Shown: one piece after another, positions 44,318-53,749 of the stretch
Position numbering within the stretch: position 1 is the stretch's first letter
How the letters are laid out: each line of letters begins with the position of its first letter
From: JAXMBN01 sp046349875
Lineage (GTDB): Bacteria; Planctomycetota; Planctomycetia; Pirellulales; Pirellulaceae
Direction of reading: 5' to 3'
Assembly: GCA_046349875.1 (NCBI GenBank)
Contig: JAXMBN010000003.1
Location: forward strand, 145,248-209,247
Length of the DNA stretch: 64,000 nt
Translations under genes and position numbers: made by a program
The notes under the pieces: generated by a model
Database searches by the model: none
Seen by the model: the letters and a program-made list of their open reading frames with translations, nothing else
What the model was told of the DNA's origin: nothing

Positions 44318-44858
44318 TTAGGAAAGCGCAAGGATTTCTTTTGCTGCGCGTAGGCCGGAGAGGTAAGCGCCATGGGCTGTACCAAAGTAGTCGCGTTCGG
44401 TGGCTTCTCCAGCAAAGAAAAGGGAATTTCCAAGGGGGGCGGCCAGTTGATTTCGCATCTTAGGCGTTGAGCCAACTGCATTGAAAGAATAGGAGCCAAG
44501 TGCAAAGGGATCGGACGCCCATCGCGTGATTTGAGTGTCGATGGGATCGGGTACATCTTTGCCAAACATGGTTCGAAGCGTCTTCATGGCGCTGGCGACA
44601 ATGGTGGCATCCGAGCTGGCTTCGATAGCTTTGCCTTGATCGGCTGCATTAAATCCTAAGAGAATGGGTAGCTCTAGCTGCTCGCTGAAAGCTCACCCAT
44701 TCCGTCCATTCGCCAGGTCGAGGCGAAATGTACTCAAGCCAGTCTACATCGTCGGGCCAAAAGGCTTCTTCAAAACTGGAGATAACATTTATTGAGCACT
44801 CCCATTCCGAGCTTTTCGATCACATGGAGTTTCTCAGGTGGAAGTTCGGGTGAGAATT
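44318..44858 (-). pseudogene. Flavin amine oxidase, C-terminal half, out of frame
   Basis: This is the remainder of the gene that starts at 45701. The stop at 44859 follows LKAKRP, but the next frame continues VEFSPELPPEKLHVIEKLGMG to CYLQF. A further shift gives EEAFWPDDVDWLEYI and another gives LPILLGFNAADQGKAIEASS. From there the frame is open to 44318 with the FAD-binding C-terminal motif NSLFFAGEATERDYFGTAHGAYLSG. So three single-base shifts lie within about 200 bp. All key motifs survive, which argues for sequencing indels or very recent inactivation. Enzymes of this family oxidise primary or polyamines with FAD. Confidence 0.8.
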
Positions 44859-45701
44859 CTACGGGCGTTTCGCTTTGAGAACACCAAGTGGAAGTGTGAC
44901 GATGGCGAGGTCTGCAGTGAACTCCTTTTGATTAGTTGTCACCCGAACTTGGGATGATTCCCATTCGATACGTTGTACGATTTGCCCAAGTTGAATCTCG
45001 AGGTCACTTGCCAGATGATCGATGATGCTCTCAAAGCCATCGGCGAAAAGGACGTCGCCACCTTCAAATTCTTTCGCGCTGTCGTACCAATGTGAAGAAA
45101 GGTCGCGGGAGCTCCCCGAGTATTCTTGTTCGATCTTGCCACTCAGCACAAAGTGCAAGAATTGAAAACCTTCTGAAGTGGGAGCGTACTTTTTGAGAAG
45201 AGGTTGGATAGATTGAAGAATCGATGCGTCTTTTTCGGTTTGCTGTGCATTCTCGAGAAGGTCGGAGATGGCATCATCGATCTTCGCGAGTGCTTTCTCC
45301 TGAGCATCGCTCAAGAGTTGGCCTGAAGCACTATAGGTTGCAGCTCGTTGGTAGCTCGTCTTCAGTCGTTTGGCTTGGATTTGGTCGGCAAGCGAAGTCA
45401 GAGGATTTCCTCGAACGCCATGAATCCAGCTAGCACCAAGATCGACAGGCATGTCCTTCCATTCGTGGCTTGTCCAAATTCGACCTCCGATTCGCTTTCG
45501 TCCTTCCAGCACGATCACCTCATGATCGTGCAGTTGAAGCTCCCGAGCTGATGCCAAGCCGGCTAGTCCGGCCCCTAGAATCAGAATGCGTTTCTTTTTG
45601 AACCCAGAAGTTGCTTGTGCGGCTGCGTTTAGATGAGAGCCTGCCAAGCCGCTTGCTGCCATCATGCCACAAAGCGATAGGAAGTTGCGTCGTGGTGTCA
45701 T
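44859..45701 (-). CDS. Exported flavin amine oxidase, N-terminal half
   Basis: These are the first 280 residues of a flavin-containing amine oxidase. A twin-arginine-like leader (TPRRNFLSLCGMMAASGLAGSHLNAAA) suggests Tat export of a folded flavoprotein. The dinucleotide-binding motif ILILGAGLAGLASARELQ with the acidic VIVLEGRKRIGGRIWT (about 38-75) is diagnostic, as is DLGASWIHG. The middle contains the helical substrate domain. The frame stops after GVLKAKRP because of an apparent one-base deletion in CGCCC; the rest of the protein follows at 44318-44858. The family includes monoamine and polyamine oxidases, and the substrate cannot be assigned. The TlpA-like gene lies 52 bp upstream on the same strand. 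Confidence 0.85.
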   Translation of the reverse strand: MTPRRNFLSLCGMMAASGLAGSHLNAAAQATSGFKKKRILILGAGLAGLASARELQLHDHEVIVLEGRKRIGGRIWTSHEWKDMPVDLGASWIHGVRGNPLTSLADQIQAKRLKTSYQRAATYSASGQLLSDAQEKALAKIDDAISDLLENAQQTEKDASILQSIQPLLKKYAPTSEGFQFLHFVLSGKIEQEYSGSSRDLSSHWYDSAKEFEGGDVLFADGFESIIDHLASDLEIQLGQIVQRIEWESSQVRVTTNQKEFTADLAIVTLPLGVLKAKRP

Positions 45702-45752
45702 AAGGTCTTACTTCGATGGGAGCGTTCAGTTTGCGATGAAACGTGGAATGAA

Positions 45753-47030
45753 CTAAGGCGAAGGGAGATGCATGATTGCGTTTTCAATAATCTTCTCAAA
45801 TTCTCTTTCGCGAAACATTCCTTGTTCAAGGATGGCACCTTTGTGATCGATCACAAAAATCTGTGGATAGCCAGTGACCTGATACAATTTGGCGATGGGA
45901 CCCGAGAGGCCATCCCATATGCAGGGCCAAGTGAACTTACCCGATTTCTCAGCGGATAGGACCGTCTCCTCGGTAGCATCGGCGGCAATACCGATGACCT
46001 TCAGTTTTTCCGGACCATAACGTTCGATTAGATTTCTGATCCAGGGGTACCGAGCTTCGCAGGGGCCGCAACCGGCTAATGTAAAAAAGAGAATCGTGAC
46101 GTGGCCTTTGGTGTCTTCGAGATGGAAATCGGATCCATCGGTTGTCGTGCCTGAGAACGAAGGGGGCGAACATCCCTCGCGAAGATTGTTGATTTGAAAG
46201 ACCAACTTCTTCACCAACTGACGGAACGGCAATTTCTTTGGATCTTGAATAAACGCGTACTGCAGTCCTTGAGAACTTGGGAGGATGGTCCAAGGACGAT
46301 GGTCATTCGAGATGCCAACATATTCTTCCATTTTGACGGTGCGTTGTTGACGAAACTCTTCAGACGCATAATTCGCCAAAGCCTTATAGTCCTCCATTCG
46401 CTCAGGATAGACTTCAAAATATCCAATGCGCGTGAAATCTTCGATGATATAGGGCAGATGCGAACGAATGTCGATGCAATTGTCCAGCAGTTCAATTTCA
46501 TAATACTTCGCAGCGGCTTGATTGAGTGGATTTTGCGATCGTTCATAAAGCTGTTTCAGAAAGCTTGCTTGCGTGCGATATCGCGCGGGCCAGATGCAGT
46601 TCGATGCGAGGTAGGCTAGCGCAGGATCGTCGGCGTGGTGCTTTAAGAGTTCGTTCACGACCTCGTCGAAACGGGTGCCTGTTTCCAGATGGGAATGAAG
46701 GAAAAGGTAGGACAGGCACCGAAGTGATTCCTGGGTTGCAGGATTCGCTTTGGCGAAGTCGAGCAGTTCATTTCCATAAAGGTTGTAGGGAGAGAGTTGG
46801 CGAGCGGCCCGCCATGATGCAGCCGTCTGATCTCCGTTCGCATCGAAAAGGGACTCCTCCTTTTCCGAACAAACTTTCTCCTGATCTTGGACTTTACGAT
46901 CGAGTTGCAGAAATACTTCTTGCGGGCTCTGGAGAGTGTCTTCGCGTTGAACCGCTACGACAGCTGTTGGAGATACCAGCATCGATAGGAGGCAAAGGTA
47001 ATAGACCTTACGAAAGCCTGTTTGGGCCAT
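45753..47030 (-). CDS. Exported TlpA/ResA-like thioredoxin-domain protein
   Basis: This protein has about 425 residues. ATG 47030 gives a signal peptide (KVYYLCLLSMLVSPTAVVAV). Residues 30-280 are an all-helical region resembling TPR-like or planctomycete pre-thioredoxin helices, with no known domain name. The last 140 residues are a TlpA/AhpC-TSA thioredoxin fold: SPPSFSGTTTDGSDFHLEDTKG and the redox motif AGCGPCEARYPW (CGPC). VTGYPQIFVIDHKGAILEQG provides the cis-Pro. It probably reduces or isomerises disulfides of exported proteins. Downstream is the flavin amine oxidase (52 bp), and the two could be one transcript. Divergent from the ankyrin gene, with about 220 bp of shared upstream DNA. 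Confidence 0.88.
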   Translation of the reverse strand: MAQTGFRKVYYLCLLSMLVSPTAVVAVQREDTLQSPQEVFLQLDRKVQDQEKVCSEKEESLFDANGDQTAASWRAARQLSPYNLYGNELLDFAKANPATQESLRCLSYLFLHSHLETGTRFDEVVNELLKHHADDPALAYLASNCIWPARYRTQASFLKQLYERSQNPLNQAAAKYYEIELLDNCIDIRSHLPYIIEDFTRIGYFEVYPERMEDYKALANYASEEFRQQRTVKMEEYVGISNDHRPWTILPSSQGLQYAFIQDPKKLPFRQLVKKLVFQINNLREGCSPPSFSGTTTDGSDFHLEDTKGHVTILFFTLAGCGPCEARYPWIRNLIERYGPEKLKVIGIAADATEETVLSAEKSGKFTWPCIWDGLSGPIAKLYQVTGYPQIFVIDHKGAILEQGMFREREFEKIIENAIMHLPSP

Positions 47031-47253
47031 TGCGATCTCAACGAGTAAAGTGATGAAGCACGAGGTTGAAAAACTCAAGTATAGCCGTGATCGTTGGACT
47101 GTTCAAAAAAAGGGTACTTGGGGATCGGAACAGGTGCGTCTATGTCAGACAGAGCGAGTACTGGGGTGATGTGGGTAAAGTGGTTTGGTGTTACGTTGTG
47201 TTGTAGAGTGGATGGTTGGGTGACGGGTAATGTATGTTTGGGAGTTAAATACG

Positions 47254-48006
47254 ATGAGTTCCGATGAAGCGATCCGTCTCCTTCTTGGGGCCTTTGAAAC
47301 ACATTCCCCTGAAGAAATCGTGCAAGGATTTGCATCGGGTATCGATCCAAACGGCACCTTCCATGGTCGCCCGTGGTTAACGGAGTTTTTGGACATGTAT
47401 TATCGGTCACCTGAATTCAGTCGTTGCGTTCGATGTTTGATCGATGCTGGAGTGCCTTGCAAAAGTCCTCTTGTCATGGCGGTATTGCTTGATGATGCAG
47501 ACCAAGTTCGGCTCATAGGGCGGGAGAACCCGGCGGCCATGGAAGAACGCGTTGACTGGAATTGTGCCTTTACTCCCTTGCGTGGTGCAACGCTCTTGCA
47601 CGTTGCGGCCGAGTATGGATTGGTTCATGCAGCGCGGGTATTGATCGAACTAGGTGCAGATGTGAATGCGCGGGCCGCTTTCGACTCCGACGGCCTGAAT
47701 GGGCATACCCCGATATTTCATACGGTGTGTCAGCATCGAAATCACTGTCTGCCTGTTCTGAAGTTGCTGTTAGAGCACAATGCAAAAGCCGATATTCGGC
47801 TCGATGGGATCACCTGGGGTAAGGGTTATGATTGGGCAACCGTGGTTTTGGATGCGACGCCCCTATCCTACACACAGGCTGGATTGTTTCCTCAATTTCA
47901 GCGGAAGGAGGTGGATGTGTACCACACGATTCAGCTTCTTTTGCATGCTTGCAATCGACCAATCCCCAAGAATTGGAATGTTCCCAACCGATACTTGAAT
48001 ACGTAG
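47254..48006 (+). CDS. Ankyrin-repeat protein
   Basis: This cytoplasmic protein has about 250 residues. ATG 47254 (MSSDEAIRLLLG) has GGGAG ten bases ahead and is preferred over 47230. At least three ankyrin-type helices are recognisable: GATLLHVAAEYGLVHAARVLIELGADVN is a textbook repeat, NGHTPIFHTVCQHRNHCLPVLKLLLEHNAKADI a second, and SPEFSRCVRCLIDAGVPC / LLDDADQVRLIGRENP a diverged first. No catalytic domain is present, so it is probably a protein-protein adaptor. Its neighbours, a TlpA-like protein divergently and a Cys-rich exported protein after it, do not indicate a partner. Confidence 0.85.
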   Translation: MSSDEAIRLLLGAFETHSPEEIVQGFASGIDPNGTFHGRPWLTEFLDMYYRSPEFSRCVRCLIDAGVPCKSPLVMAVLLDDADQVRLIGRENPAAMEERVDWNCAFTPLRGATLLHVAAEYGLVHAARVLIELGADVNARAAFDSDGLNGHTPIFHTVCQHRNHCLPVLKLLLEHNAKADIRLDGITWGKGYDWATVVLDATPLSYTQAGLFPQFQRKEVDVYHTIQLLLHACNRPIPKNWNVPNRYLNT

Positions 48007-48112
48007 GCAATGATGAATTGGGGATTTGATATGGCTCGCAGGAATGGGGTTGCGTAGAATCATTGGCACTGCCCGGTCGGAATAGGCCAACCCACGGACG
48101 GAAGTTTTTCGC

Positions 48113-48619
48113 ATGCTCTTGTGGATACGAATGATCACTCTGGTAGCGTTCGCCTTGCATGCGGTGCTGGGATGCTTCCTCCTGCACGGACATGGTGTCC
48201 ACGGTTGGGCCGCTTTAGGAGCATGCCATTACGGTATTGAGTGCTGCGAAGGCGAGCATCAGAGCACGGTCGAGCAGGCATGCGGCGTCGATGAAGATTC
48301 TTTATGTTGCCACCATCTGCAATTGGCCAGTCAGGCTCAATCGATGGAAGCGTTGCCTGCGACTGAGCAACTGAAGGATGATGGGCCATGTCCAGAGGGA
48401 TGCCCCGTCGGTTGTCAAAAGGGAACCTGTGTCTATGTGGAAGGTTTGAATCCTACTTCTTTGGCTCACGCCAAATCCATGATCGCATTTCAAGCGATCG
48501 ACCTGGCTTACGAGACCGGAGTCTATGGGGTCAAGTCGATCCAATGCGATGTATGGAATGCTTGGAAGCCGCCTGTATTTGAACCAAGGCGAGCCTATCT
48601 TCAGGTTTGGCGCATCTGA
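48113..48619 (+). CDS. Exported Cys/His-rich protein, probable metal binder
   Basis: This 168-residue protein begins with a hydrophobic signal or anchor (MITLVAFALHAVLGCFLL). It then has an unusually dense set of ligands: HGHGVHGW, CHYGIECCEGEHQ, CGVDEDSLCCHH and CPEGCPVGCQKGTC, about 14 cysteines and several histidines in 80 residues. No known family is evident. It lies 171 bp upstream of the RND metal pump on the same strand, in the place where an adaptor or metallochaperone would be expected. I infer a periplasmic role in binding or delivering Cu, Zn or a similar soft metal to the pump. The C-terminal third (QVWRI end) is ordinary. Confidence 0.7.
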   Translation: MLLWIRMITLVAFALHAVLGCFLLHGHGVHGWAALGACHYGIECCEGEHQSTVEQACGVDEDSLCCHHLQLASQAQSMEALPATEQLKDDGPCPEGCPVGCQKGTCVYVEGLNPTSLAHAKSMIAFQAIDLAYETGVYGVKSIQCDVWNAWKPPVFEPRRAYLQVWRI

Positions 48620-48790
48620 CCCGTTCTTTTCAGTCTGTGACGGTCGTTTTCGGCTGGCTGTAAGACGCGTTTTCTTGCGGGCACCGTCCTTGGTGTCCTT
48701 CTTCGGCTTTCTCTGTTCGGTGTTCTCGTGAATCGTGGTGTCGCTGTAACGCGGGCTTCGATGGATGCGATTTGAGTTTGGAGTCCTTCT

Positions 48791-51700
48791 ATGTTGAATG
48801 CCCTAATTCGCTTTTCGTTGCAGCAACGCATGCTCGTGATGGCGTTGGCTGTTGGGCTTCTTGCGGTTGGGATTTGGCAGATACTCAGAATGCCAATCGA
48901 CGTTTTTCCCGACTTGAATCGACCGCGAGTCGTCATCATGACGGAAGCTCCTGGCATGGCGCCAGAAGAGGTCGAGACGCTCATCACCTTTCCCATTGAA
49001 ACGACGATCAATGGAGCCAACGGAGTGGAAGCCGTTCGGAGTTCTTCGGGGGTAGGGATTTCGGTGATCTATGTCGAGTTCGCATATGGAACCGATGTCT
49101 ATACAGATCGCCAGGTCGTAGCCGAACGAATGCAACTGGTGCAAGATCGATTACCACCAGGAATTCAGCCTCAACTTGCCCCGATTTCGTCCATCATGGG
49201 ACAGATCTTGATGTTGGGAATGTGGTCCGACGATTCGAATGTGACACCCATGCAACTGCGAACGGAGGCCGATTGGGTCGTTCGCCAAAGACTGTTGACC
49301 ATTCCAGGAGTTGCGCAGGTATTTACGATGGGTGGCGAGCGAAAGCAGTACCAAGTGCGAGTCAATCCGGATGCTATGCGACGGCTTGGTGTGACGCTGG
49401 CTCAAGTAGAAACGGCCGTACGAAACAGCAATGAAAATGGGACAGGAGGTTATCTGGATCAGCAAGGTCCGAGCGAGTTCTTGGTAAGAAGTCTTGGGCG
49501 GCTTCAGTCGATCGAAGAGCTTCAGCAGATTCCGGTAGTCATTCGTGAAGGGCGACCGGTCTTGCTTTCGCATGTGGCCGAGATCCGAGAAGGGGCTCAA
49601 GTCAAGCGCGGCGATAGCGCTGCGTTCGTACGCGAGAATGACTCTCGTTTTCTTGGTGGCCCTTCGGTAGTGCTGACCATCAACAAGCAACCGGGTGCCG
49701 ATACGCGAGCCGTTACCGATCGCATCCTCGCTGCGCTCGATGAAATCCGCCCATCGCTATCAGCGGGTGTCCGTATTGAAGCTACCTATTCACAGAAGTC
49801 GTTCATCGATCGAGCGATAAAAAATGTGGAGGAGGCTTTGCGGGATGGAGTGATTCTGGTCGTCATCATTTTGTTCTTGTTTCTGATGAACATTCGAACG
49901 ACCTTGATTACATTGACGGCAATTCCACTTTCCTTGGTAATGACGGCGTTAGTTTTTGCCGCTTTCGACCTATCGATCAACACGATGACCCTCGGAGGAA
50001 TCGCTGTCGCCATGGGCGAGTTGGTCGATGATGCCATCGTGGATGTTGAAAACATCTTTCGCCGGTTGAAGGAGAATCGCAAAGCAGGCAATCCACTTCA
50101 TTCACTCGGAGTGGTGTATCGGGCAAGTTCGGAGGTGCGCCGATCCATCGTCTTTAGCACGATGATCGTCATCTTGGTTTTCCTACCCTTGTTCGCATTA
50201 GGAGGAATGGAAGGAAAACTCTTTGCCCCCTTGGGTATCGCTTATATCGTCTCCATTTTGGCATCGTTGCTTGTATCGCTGACCATAACTCCCATTCTTT
50301 CGTATTGGTTACTGGGTACGATGCGTTCGAAGGGGATGGAACGCGAAGGATGGATCTTGCGATTTGTTCACTGGCTAGGCGAACGGGTGATTCGATTTAG
50401 CTTAGCCTTTCCTTGGCTCAACCTCGGAGTCACCGCGGGGCTTGTTGCGATTGCAGCTGTTTTCCTAAGTCGCTTGGAACGAGATTTTCTTCCTCCGTTC
50501 AACGAAGGTACGGTTCAATTGAACGTGGTGCTTCCTCCTGGAACGTCTCTTTCAGCTTCGAATTCCATCAATCGCACGGTTGAGCAATCGCTTCAAGGAA
50601 TTGAAGACGTTCAGCGATTTGTACGAAGAACGGGGCGGGCCGAATTGGACGAGCATGCGGAAGGTGTGCACATGAGTGAATACCTGATCGAACTGGATCC
50701 AAAATCGCCTAGGACTCGCGATGAACAGTTGCAGAGCATTCGCCATTCGATGGAACAGATACCAGGAATTGTGACAGCCACCGAGCAGCCGATTGCGCAT
50801 TTGATTTCCCATATGCTTTCAGGAGTGAAGGCTCAGGTTGGCATCAAGCTTTATGGTGATGATTTAGATTTGTTGCGCCAAAAAGCAGAGCTCATCAAAG
50901 GGGAGATGGCAACGGTCGCAGGTGTTACCGACTTGATGGTGGAGCCGCAAGTGATCATCCCGCAGCTTCGCGTGGAGATCGATCGTGAACGGTTGAAGCA
51001 GTATGGACTCCATGTAAAGGATGTGAACGATTACGTGCAAACTGCCATGAATGGCAAAGTGGTGTCCGAAGTCTTGGAAGGGATGCGAACGTTTGACCTT
51101 TTGGTTCGCATGGAAGAGAGTTTTCGTGAAGACATCAATGCACTTGGCCGCCTTCCGATCCAGCTCCCTGAAGGTGGAACGGTTCCGCTGGGCAATGTGG
51201 CTAGGATTTATGAATCGGGTGGACCCAATACTGTCAATCGCGAGCATGTGCGACGGCGGGTTGTTATTCAGTGTAATGTGGAAGGTCGAGGGGTTGTGGA
51301 TGTCGTTCAAGATATCAAACGCAGGATCGAACCCGTCGTCGCGGACTTGCCATCAGGGTATTATCCAACTTTTGAAGGGCAGTTTCAGAGTCAGCAATCG
51401 GCCAGCCGCGTGATCGCCATTTTGTTTGGCGTATCGTTGGTGGGTGTCTTCTTGGTGCTTTACAGTTTGTTCCGAACAGTGAACCTTTCGCTGCAAGTCA
51501 TGGCGGCTCTTCCCATGGCCTTCATCGGTGCGGTCGTGGCATTGGTTCTCACTGGACAAACTTTGACGATTGCGTCGATGGTTGGATTCATTTCACTCGC
51601 AGGCATTGCCTCGCGGAATGGAGTACTGTTGCTTCAACACTATATTCACTTGGTGGAGCATGAAGGGGAGACGTTTACCAAGAGCATGATCGTGCGAGCT

Positions 51701-51958
51701 GGTCTGGAGCGATTGGCACCTGTCTTGATGACGGCATTTACTGCAGGTATCGCGTTGATCCCTTTGGTGTTGGCGGCTGGGGAACCTGGTAAAGAGATTC
51801 TCTATCCAGTCGCTACCGTAATCCTTGGCGGCGTTGTGAGCTCGACGTTGCTCGACTTTTTTGTGCACCCTGCCCTGTTCTGGTTATTTGGAATGCGAGC
51901 AGCCGAGCGAGCCGTTGGGGCAGCGCGCGATGCGATACGATTGGAAGGTGACGCGTGA
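48791..51958 (+). CDS. CusA/CzcA-type heavy-metal RND efflux pump
   Basis: This is a complete 1055-residue RND transporter. The first helix and MPIDVFPDLNRPRVVIMTEA, and two large periplasmic domains, fit the heavy-metal-efflux subfamily. TM4 carries GGIAVAMGELVDDAIVDVEN (about 402-421), with acidic residues D413, D414, D418 and E420 corresponding to the proton-relay and metal motif of CzcA/CusA. The C-terminal helices (SLAGIASRNGVLLLQHYI and VLMTAFTAGIALIPLVLAAG) are also standard. No membrane-fusion protein or outer-membrane factor gene is adjacent. The only neighbour is the Cys-rich exported protein. It therefore needs partners encoded elsewhere or works without an adaptor. The metal cannot be fixed from the sequence. 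Confidence 0.95.
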   Translation: MLNALIRFSLQQRMLVMALAVGLLAVGIWQILRMPIDVFPDLNRPRVVIMTEAPGMAPEEVETLITFPIETTINGANGVEAVRSSSGVGISVIYVEFAYGTDVYTDRQVVAERMQLVQDRLPPGIQPQLAPISSIMGQILMLGMWSDDSNVTPMQLRTEADWVVRQRLLTIPGVAQVFTMGGERKQYQVRVNPDAMRRLGVTLAQVETAVRNSNENGTGGYLDQQGPSEFLVRSLGRLQSIEELQQIPVVIREGRPVLLSHVAEIREGAQVKRGDSAAFVRENDSRFLGGPSVVLTINKQPGADTRAVTDRILAALDEIRPSLSAGVRIEATYSQKSFIDRAIKNVEEALRDGVILVVIILFLFLMNIRTTLITLTAIPLSLVMTALVFAAFDLSINTMTLGGIAVAMGELVDDAIVDVENIFRRLKENRKAGNPLHSLGVVYRASSEVRRSIVFSTMIVILVFLPLFALGGMEGKLFAPLGIAYIVSILASLLVSLTITPILSYWLLGTMRSKGMEREGWILRFVHWLGERVIRFSLAFPWLNLGVTAGLVAIAAVFLSRLERDFLPPFNEGTVQLNVVLPPGTSLSASNSINRTVEQSLQGIEDVQRFVRRTGRAELDEHAEGVHMSEYLIELDPKSPRTRDEQLQSIRHSMEQIPGIVTATEQPIAHLISHMLSGVKAQVGIKLYGDDLDLLRQKAELIKGEMATVAGVTDLMVEPQVIIPQLRVEIDRERLKQYGLHVKDVNDYVQTAMNGKVVSEVLEGMRTFDLLVRMEESFREDINALGRLPIQLPEGGTVPLGNVARIYESGGPNTVNREHVRRRVVIQCNVEGRGVVDVVQDIKRRIEPVVADLPSGYYPTFEGQFQSQQSASRVIAILFGVSLVGVFLVLYSLFRTVNLSLQVMAALPMAFIGAVVALVLTGQTLTIASMVGFISLAGIASRNGVLLLQHYIHLVEHEGETFTKSMIVRAGLERLAPVLMTAFTAGIALIPLVLAAGEPGKEILYPVATVILGGVVSSTLLDFFVHPALFWLFGMRAAERAVGAARDAIRLEGDA

Positions 51959-52071
51959 AATGGTATGCATGAGCCGGACATCGTCCCGCCATGCGCAAAG
52001 GGCTTGCCAAAGGAATAACCTATTAGCAAGCTCCGGTGTTGTTTAGATGGGGATACGAGCAAACTAGAATC

Positions 52072-52221
52072 ATGCATCGAAAAACAGAGCTCCCAACCAA
52101 GGTCTGCTCGCAGTGTCATCGACCATTTGCGTGGCGCAAGAAATGGGCCAAAGTTTGGGAGCAAATACGATTCTGTAGCGAACGATGTCGGCGTGATTCG
52201 CGAAAAACGAAGTCGCTATAA
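52072..52221 (+). CDS. DUF2256 small zinc-ribbon-like protein
   Basis: This is a 49-residue protein starting at ATG 52072 (MHRKTELPTKVCSQC). The pattern LPTKVCSQCHRPFAWRKKWAK, then FCSERCRR is the DUF2256 family. It has two Cys-X2-Cys/Cys-X3-Cys-like pairs (CSQC and CSERC) around a basic, Trp-containing middle, so it probably forms a small zinc-binding knuckle. It is often found near DASH cryptochrome or photolyase genes in other bacteria, but no such gene is near here. Function is unknown. It lies about 110 bp after the RND gene and converges with the following ECF sigma gene. Confidence 0.8.
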   Translation: MHRKTELPTKVCSQCHRPFAWRKKWAKVWEQIRFCSERCRRDSRKTKSL

Positions 52222-52285
52222 GTTGTGGTGATGCACTGGGTCGTATTCGCGATGCGTTGGAAGGGACTTTTTGCTGGTGGTCGGA

Positions 52286-52879
52286 TTAGGCTAACCGCAA
52301 GAACAACCAAGCGCGTGCGTGCGACCAATAGCGATGGGCAGTGGCGCGGGAGATTTCAAGAATCGAACAAATTTGTTCCATCTCCATTCCGGCGAAGAAT
52401 CGCATTTCAACAAGCCTCGCCTTGGTCGGCTCATTCTGTTCTAGCTCGTTGAGTGCTTCATGGAGGGAAAGGAGCTGATCGTCGTCGATGGAGAAGTCGG
52501 GCGTATCGATCGTTGCCAAATCGATTCGATGTCCGGGTGGCAAACGTTTTAAGGCCTGCCGGCGGCGTGCGTTGTCGATCAAGACTTGCCGCATGGCTCG
52601 TGCCGCCGCAGCAAAGAAGTGTCCCGTTCCATCCCATTCACGAGGGTTACCGGCAGCCACGAGCCGAAGATAAACTTCGTTGACCAGCGCAGTGGGCTGC
52701 AGGGTATGCCCCACGGATTCATGACGAAGACGGTCTTGCGCCAGTTTGTATAGCTCGTCATAGATCAGTGCGAAGAGCCGCTCCGAACTATCTTTGGATG
52801 AATTGGAGGGTTCGTTTTGAATAGTTTCCACCAACATTTTGGCATCTTGAAAAGGAATTGGGGGAAGATCCTGAGTCAA
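52286..52879 (-). CDS. ECF-type sigma factor without adjacent kinase
   Basis: This is an intact ECF sigma factor of 197 residues. LFALIYDELYKLAQDRLRHE, LQPTALVNEVYLRLV and FFAAAARAMRQVLIDNARRR mark region 2. TKARLVEMRFFAGMEMEQICSILEISRATAHRYWSHARAWLFLRL marks a complete region 4. Unlike the others in the window it has no kinase on its own strand; downstream are DUF2256 and the RND gene, both convergent. It is divergent from the sigma factor at 53114 across 234 bp, so they may share or compete for regulatory DNA. A later in-frame ATG (residue 15) is an alternative start. Confidence 0.92.
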   Translation of the reverse strand: MTQDLPPIPFQDAKMLVETIQNEPSNSSKDSSERLFALIYDELYKLAQDRLRHESVGHTLQPTALVNEVYLRLVAAGNPREWDGTGHFFAAAARAMRQVLIDNARRRQALKRLPPGHRIDLATIDTPDFSIDDDQLLSLHEALNELEQNEPTKARLVEMRFFAGMEMEQICSILEISRATAHRYWSHARAWLFLRLA

Positions 52880-53113
52880 TGCGAACGTCCTTGGTCAAAA
52901 TTTCCATCATCGTGGCAAGAGCATGCATGAAGGCGAATGCCCTCATGCAAAACGCCTCTAAGGGAATCTCGCAGGGAAATTCTTAATGTGACAGGCACTT
53001 TGCAAAATTTTTAGAAATTCATTTTCAAATGGGTTAACCTAGTAAAATCTGCTTTTCTGGTAATCAAGAGGCTTAGTGGGGACGGTTTTCAACCGAGACG
53101 TTCCGACCCGCGG

Positions 53114-53749
53114 ATGGTGATTTCGATGCATCCAGATGAAGGGCAAGTGCCAAACATGCGGCCGGAAGGGACGATCCCTTCGGACTGTGATTTTGACGCT
53201 TGTTTTGATGCTTACCGAGCCGATCTATTGGCGTTTTTGCAATGTCGCATCAGTCTGCGGTTGCAGCGACGAGTCGATGCATTGGATCTCGTTCAAGAAA
53301 CCTATTTGGTTGCCAAGCCACTCTTTGAAACTCAATGCCTCCGCACTGGCTTTCCCGCTCGGATTTGGCTTCTGAAGACGGCTCAGCAACAATTGGTGCA
53401 GGCCTATCGACAGCACGTCGGTGCAGCCAAACGCACAGTGAATCGTGAGCATCATTGGAGCGATTGTTCCTCCGATGCCATTGCGCGTGCCATCGTCGGC
53501 CAAGGTTCTACGCCGAGTCAGCATCTTCGGACCGAGGAGTTAAAAACGAAACTCCATCAAGCATTAGGAGAACTGAGTGAAACGGATCAAGAGATCCTAT
53601 TGATGCGGCATTTCGAGGGACGAGCGTATTCCGAGATTGCAGAATTGCTCGAACTCGAAGAAGCGACACTTCGGCAGCGTTTTGGCCGCGCATTGCTCCG
53701 GCTCCGTGACATCACCAAACGACTAGGGTTGTTGGAGCATCTTTCGTGA
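53114..53749 (+). CDS. Sigma-70 family (ECF) factor coupled to TPR kinase
   Basis: This is a sigma factor of 211 residues of a different ECF type from the others. Region 2 is FDAYRADLLAFLQCRISLRLQRRVDALDLVQETYL with a long spacer. Region 4 is LGELSETDQEILLMRHFEGRAYSEIAELLELEEATLRQRFGRALLRLRD. It ends at 53749, overlapping the GTG start of the kinase at 53746 (GTGA overlap), so the two are translationally coupled. Start at 53114 or at the Met five codons later. The kinase probably controls this factor, which fits the ECF groups known to be linked with Ser/Thr kinases. No anti-sigma gene is seen. Confidence 0.92.
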   Translation: MVISMHPDEGQVPNMRPEGTIPSDCDFDACFDAYRADLLAFLQCRISLRLQRRVDALDLVQETYLVAKPLFETQCLRTGFPARIWLLKTAQQQLVQAYRQHVGAAKRTVNREHHWSDCSSDAIARAIVGQGSTPSQHLRTEELKTKLHQALGELSETDQEILLMRHFEGRAYSEIAELLELEEATLRQRFGRALLRLRDITKRLGLLEHLS

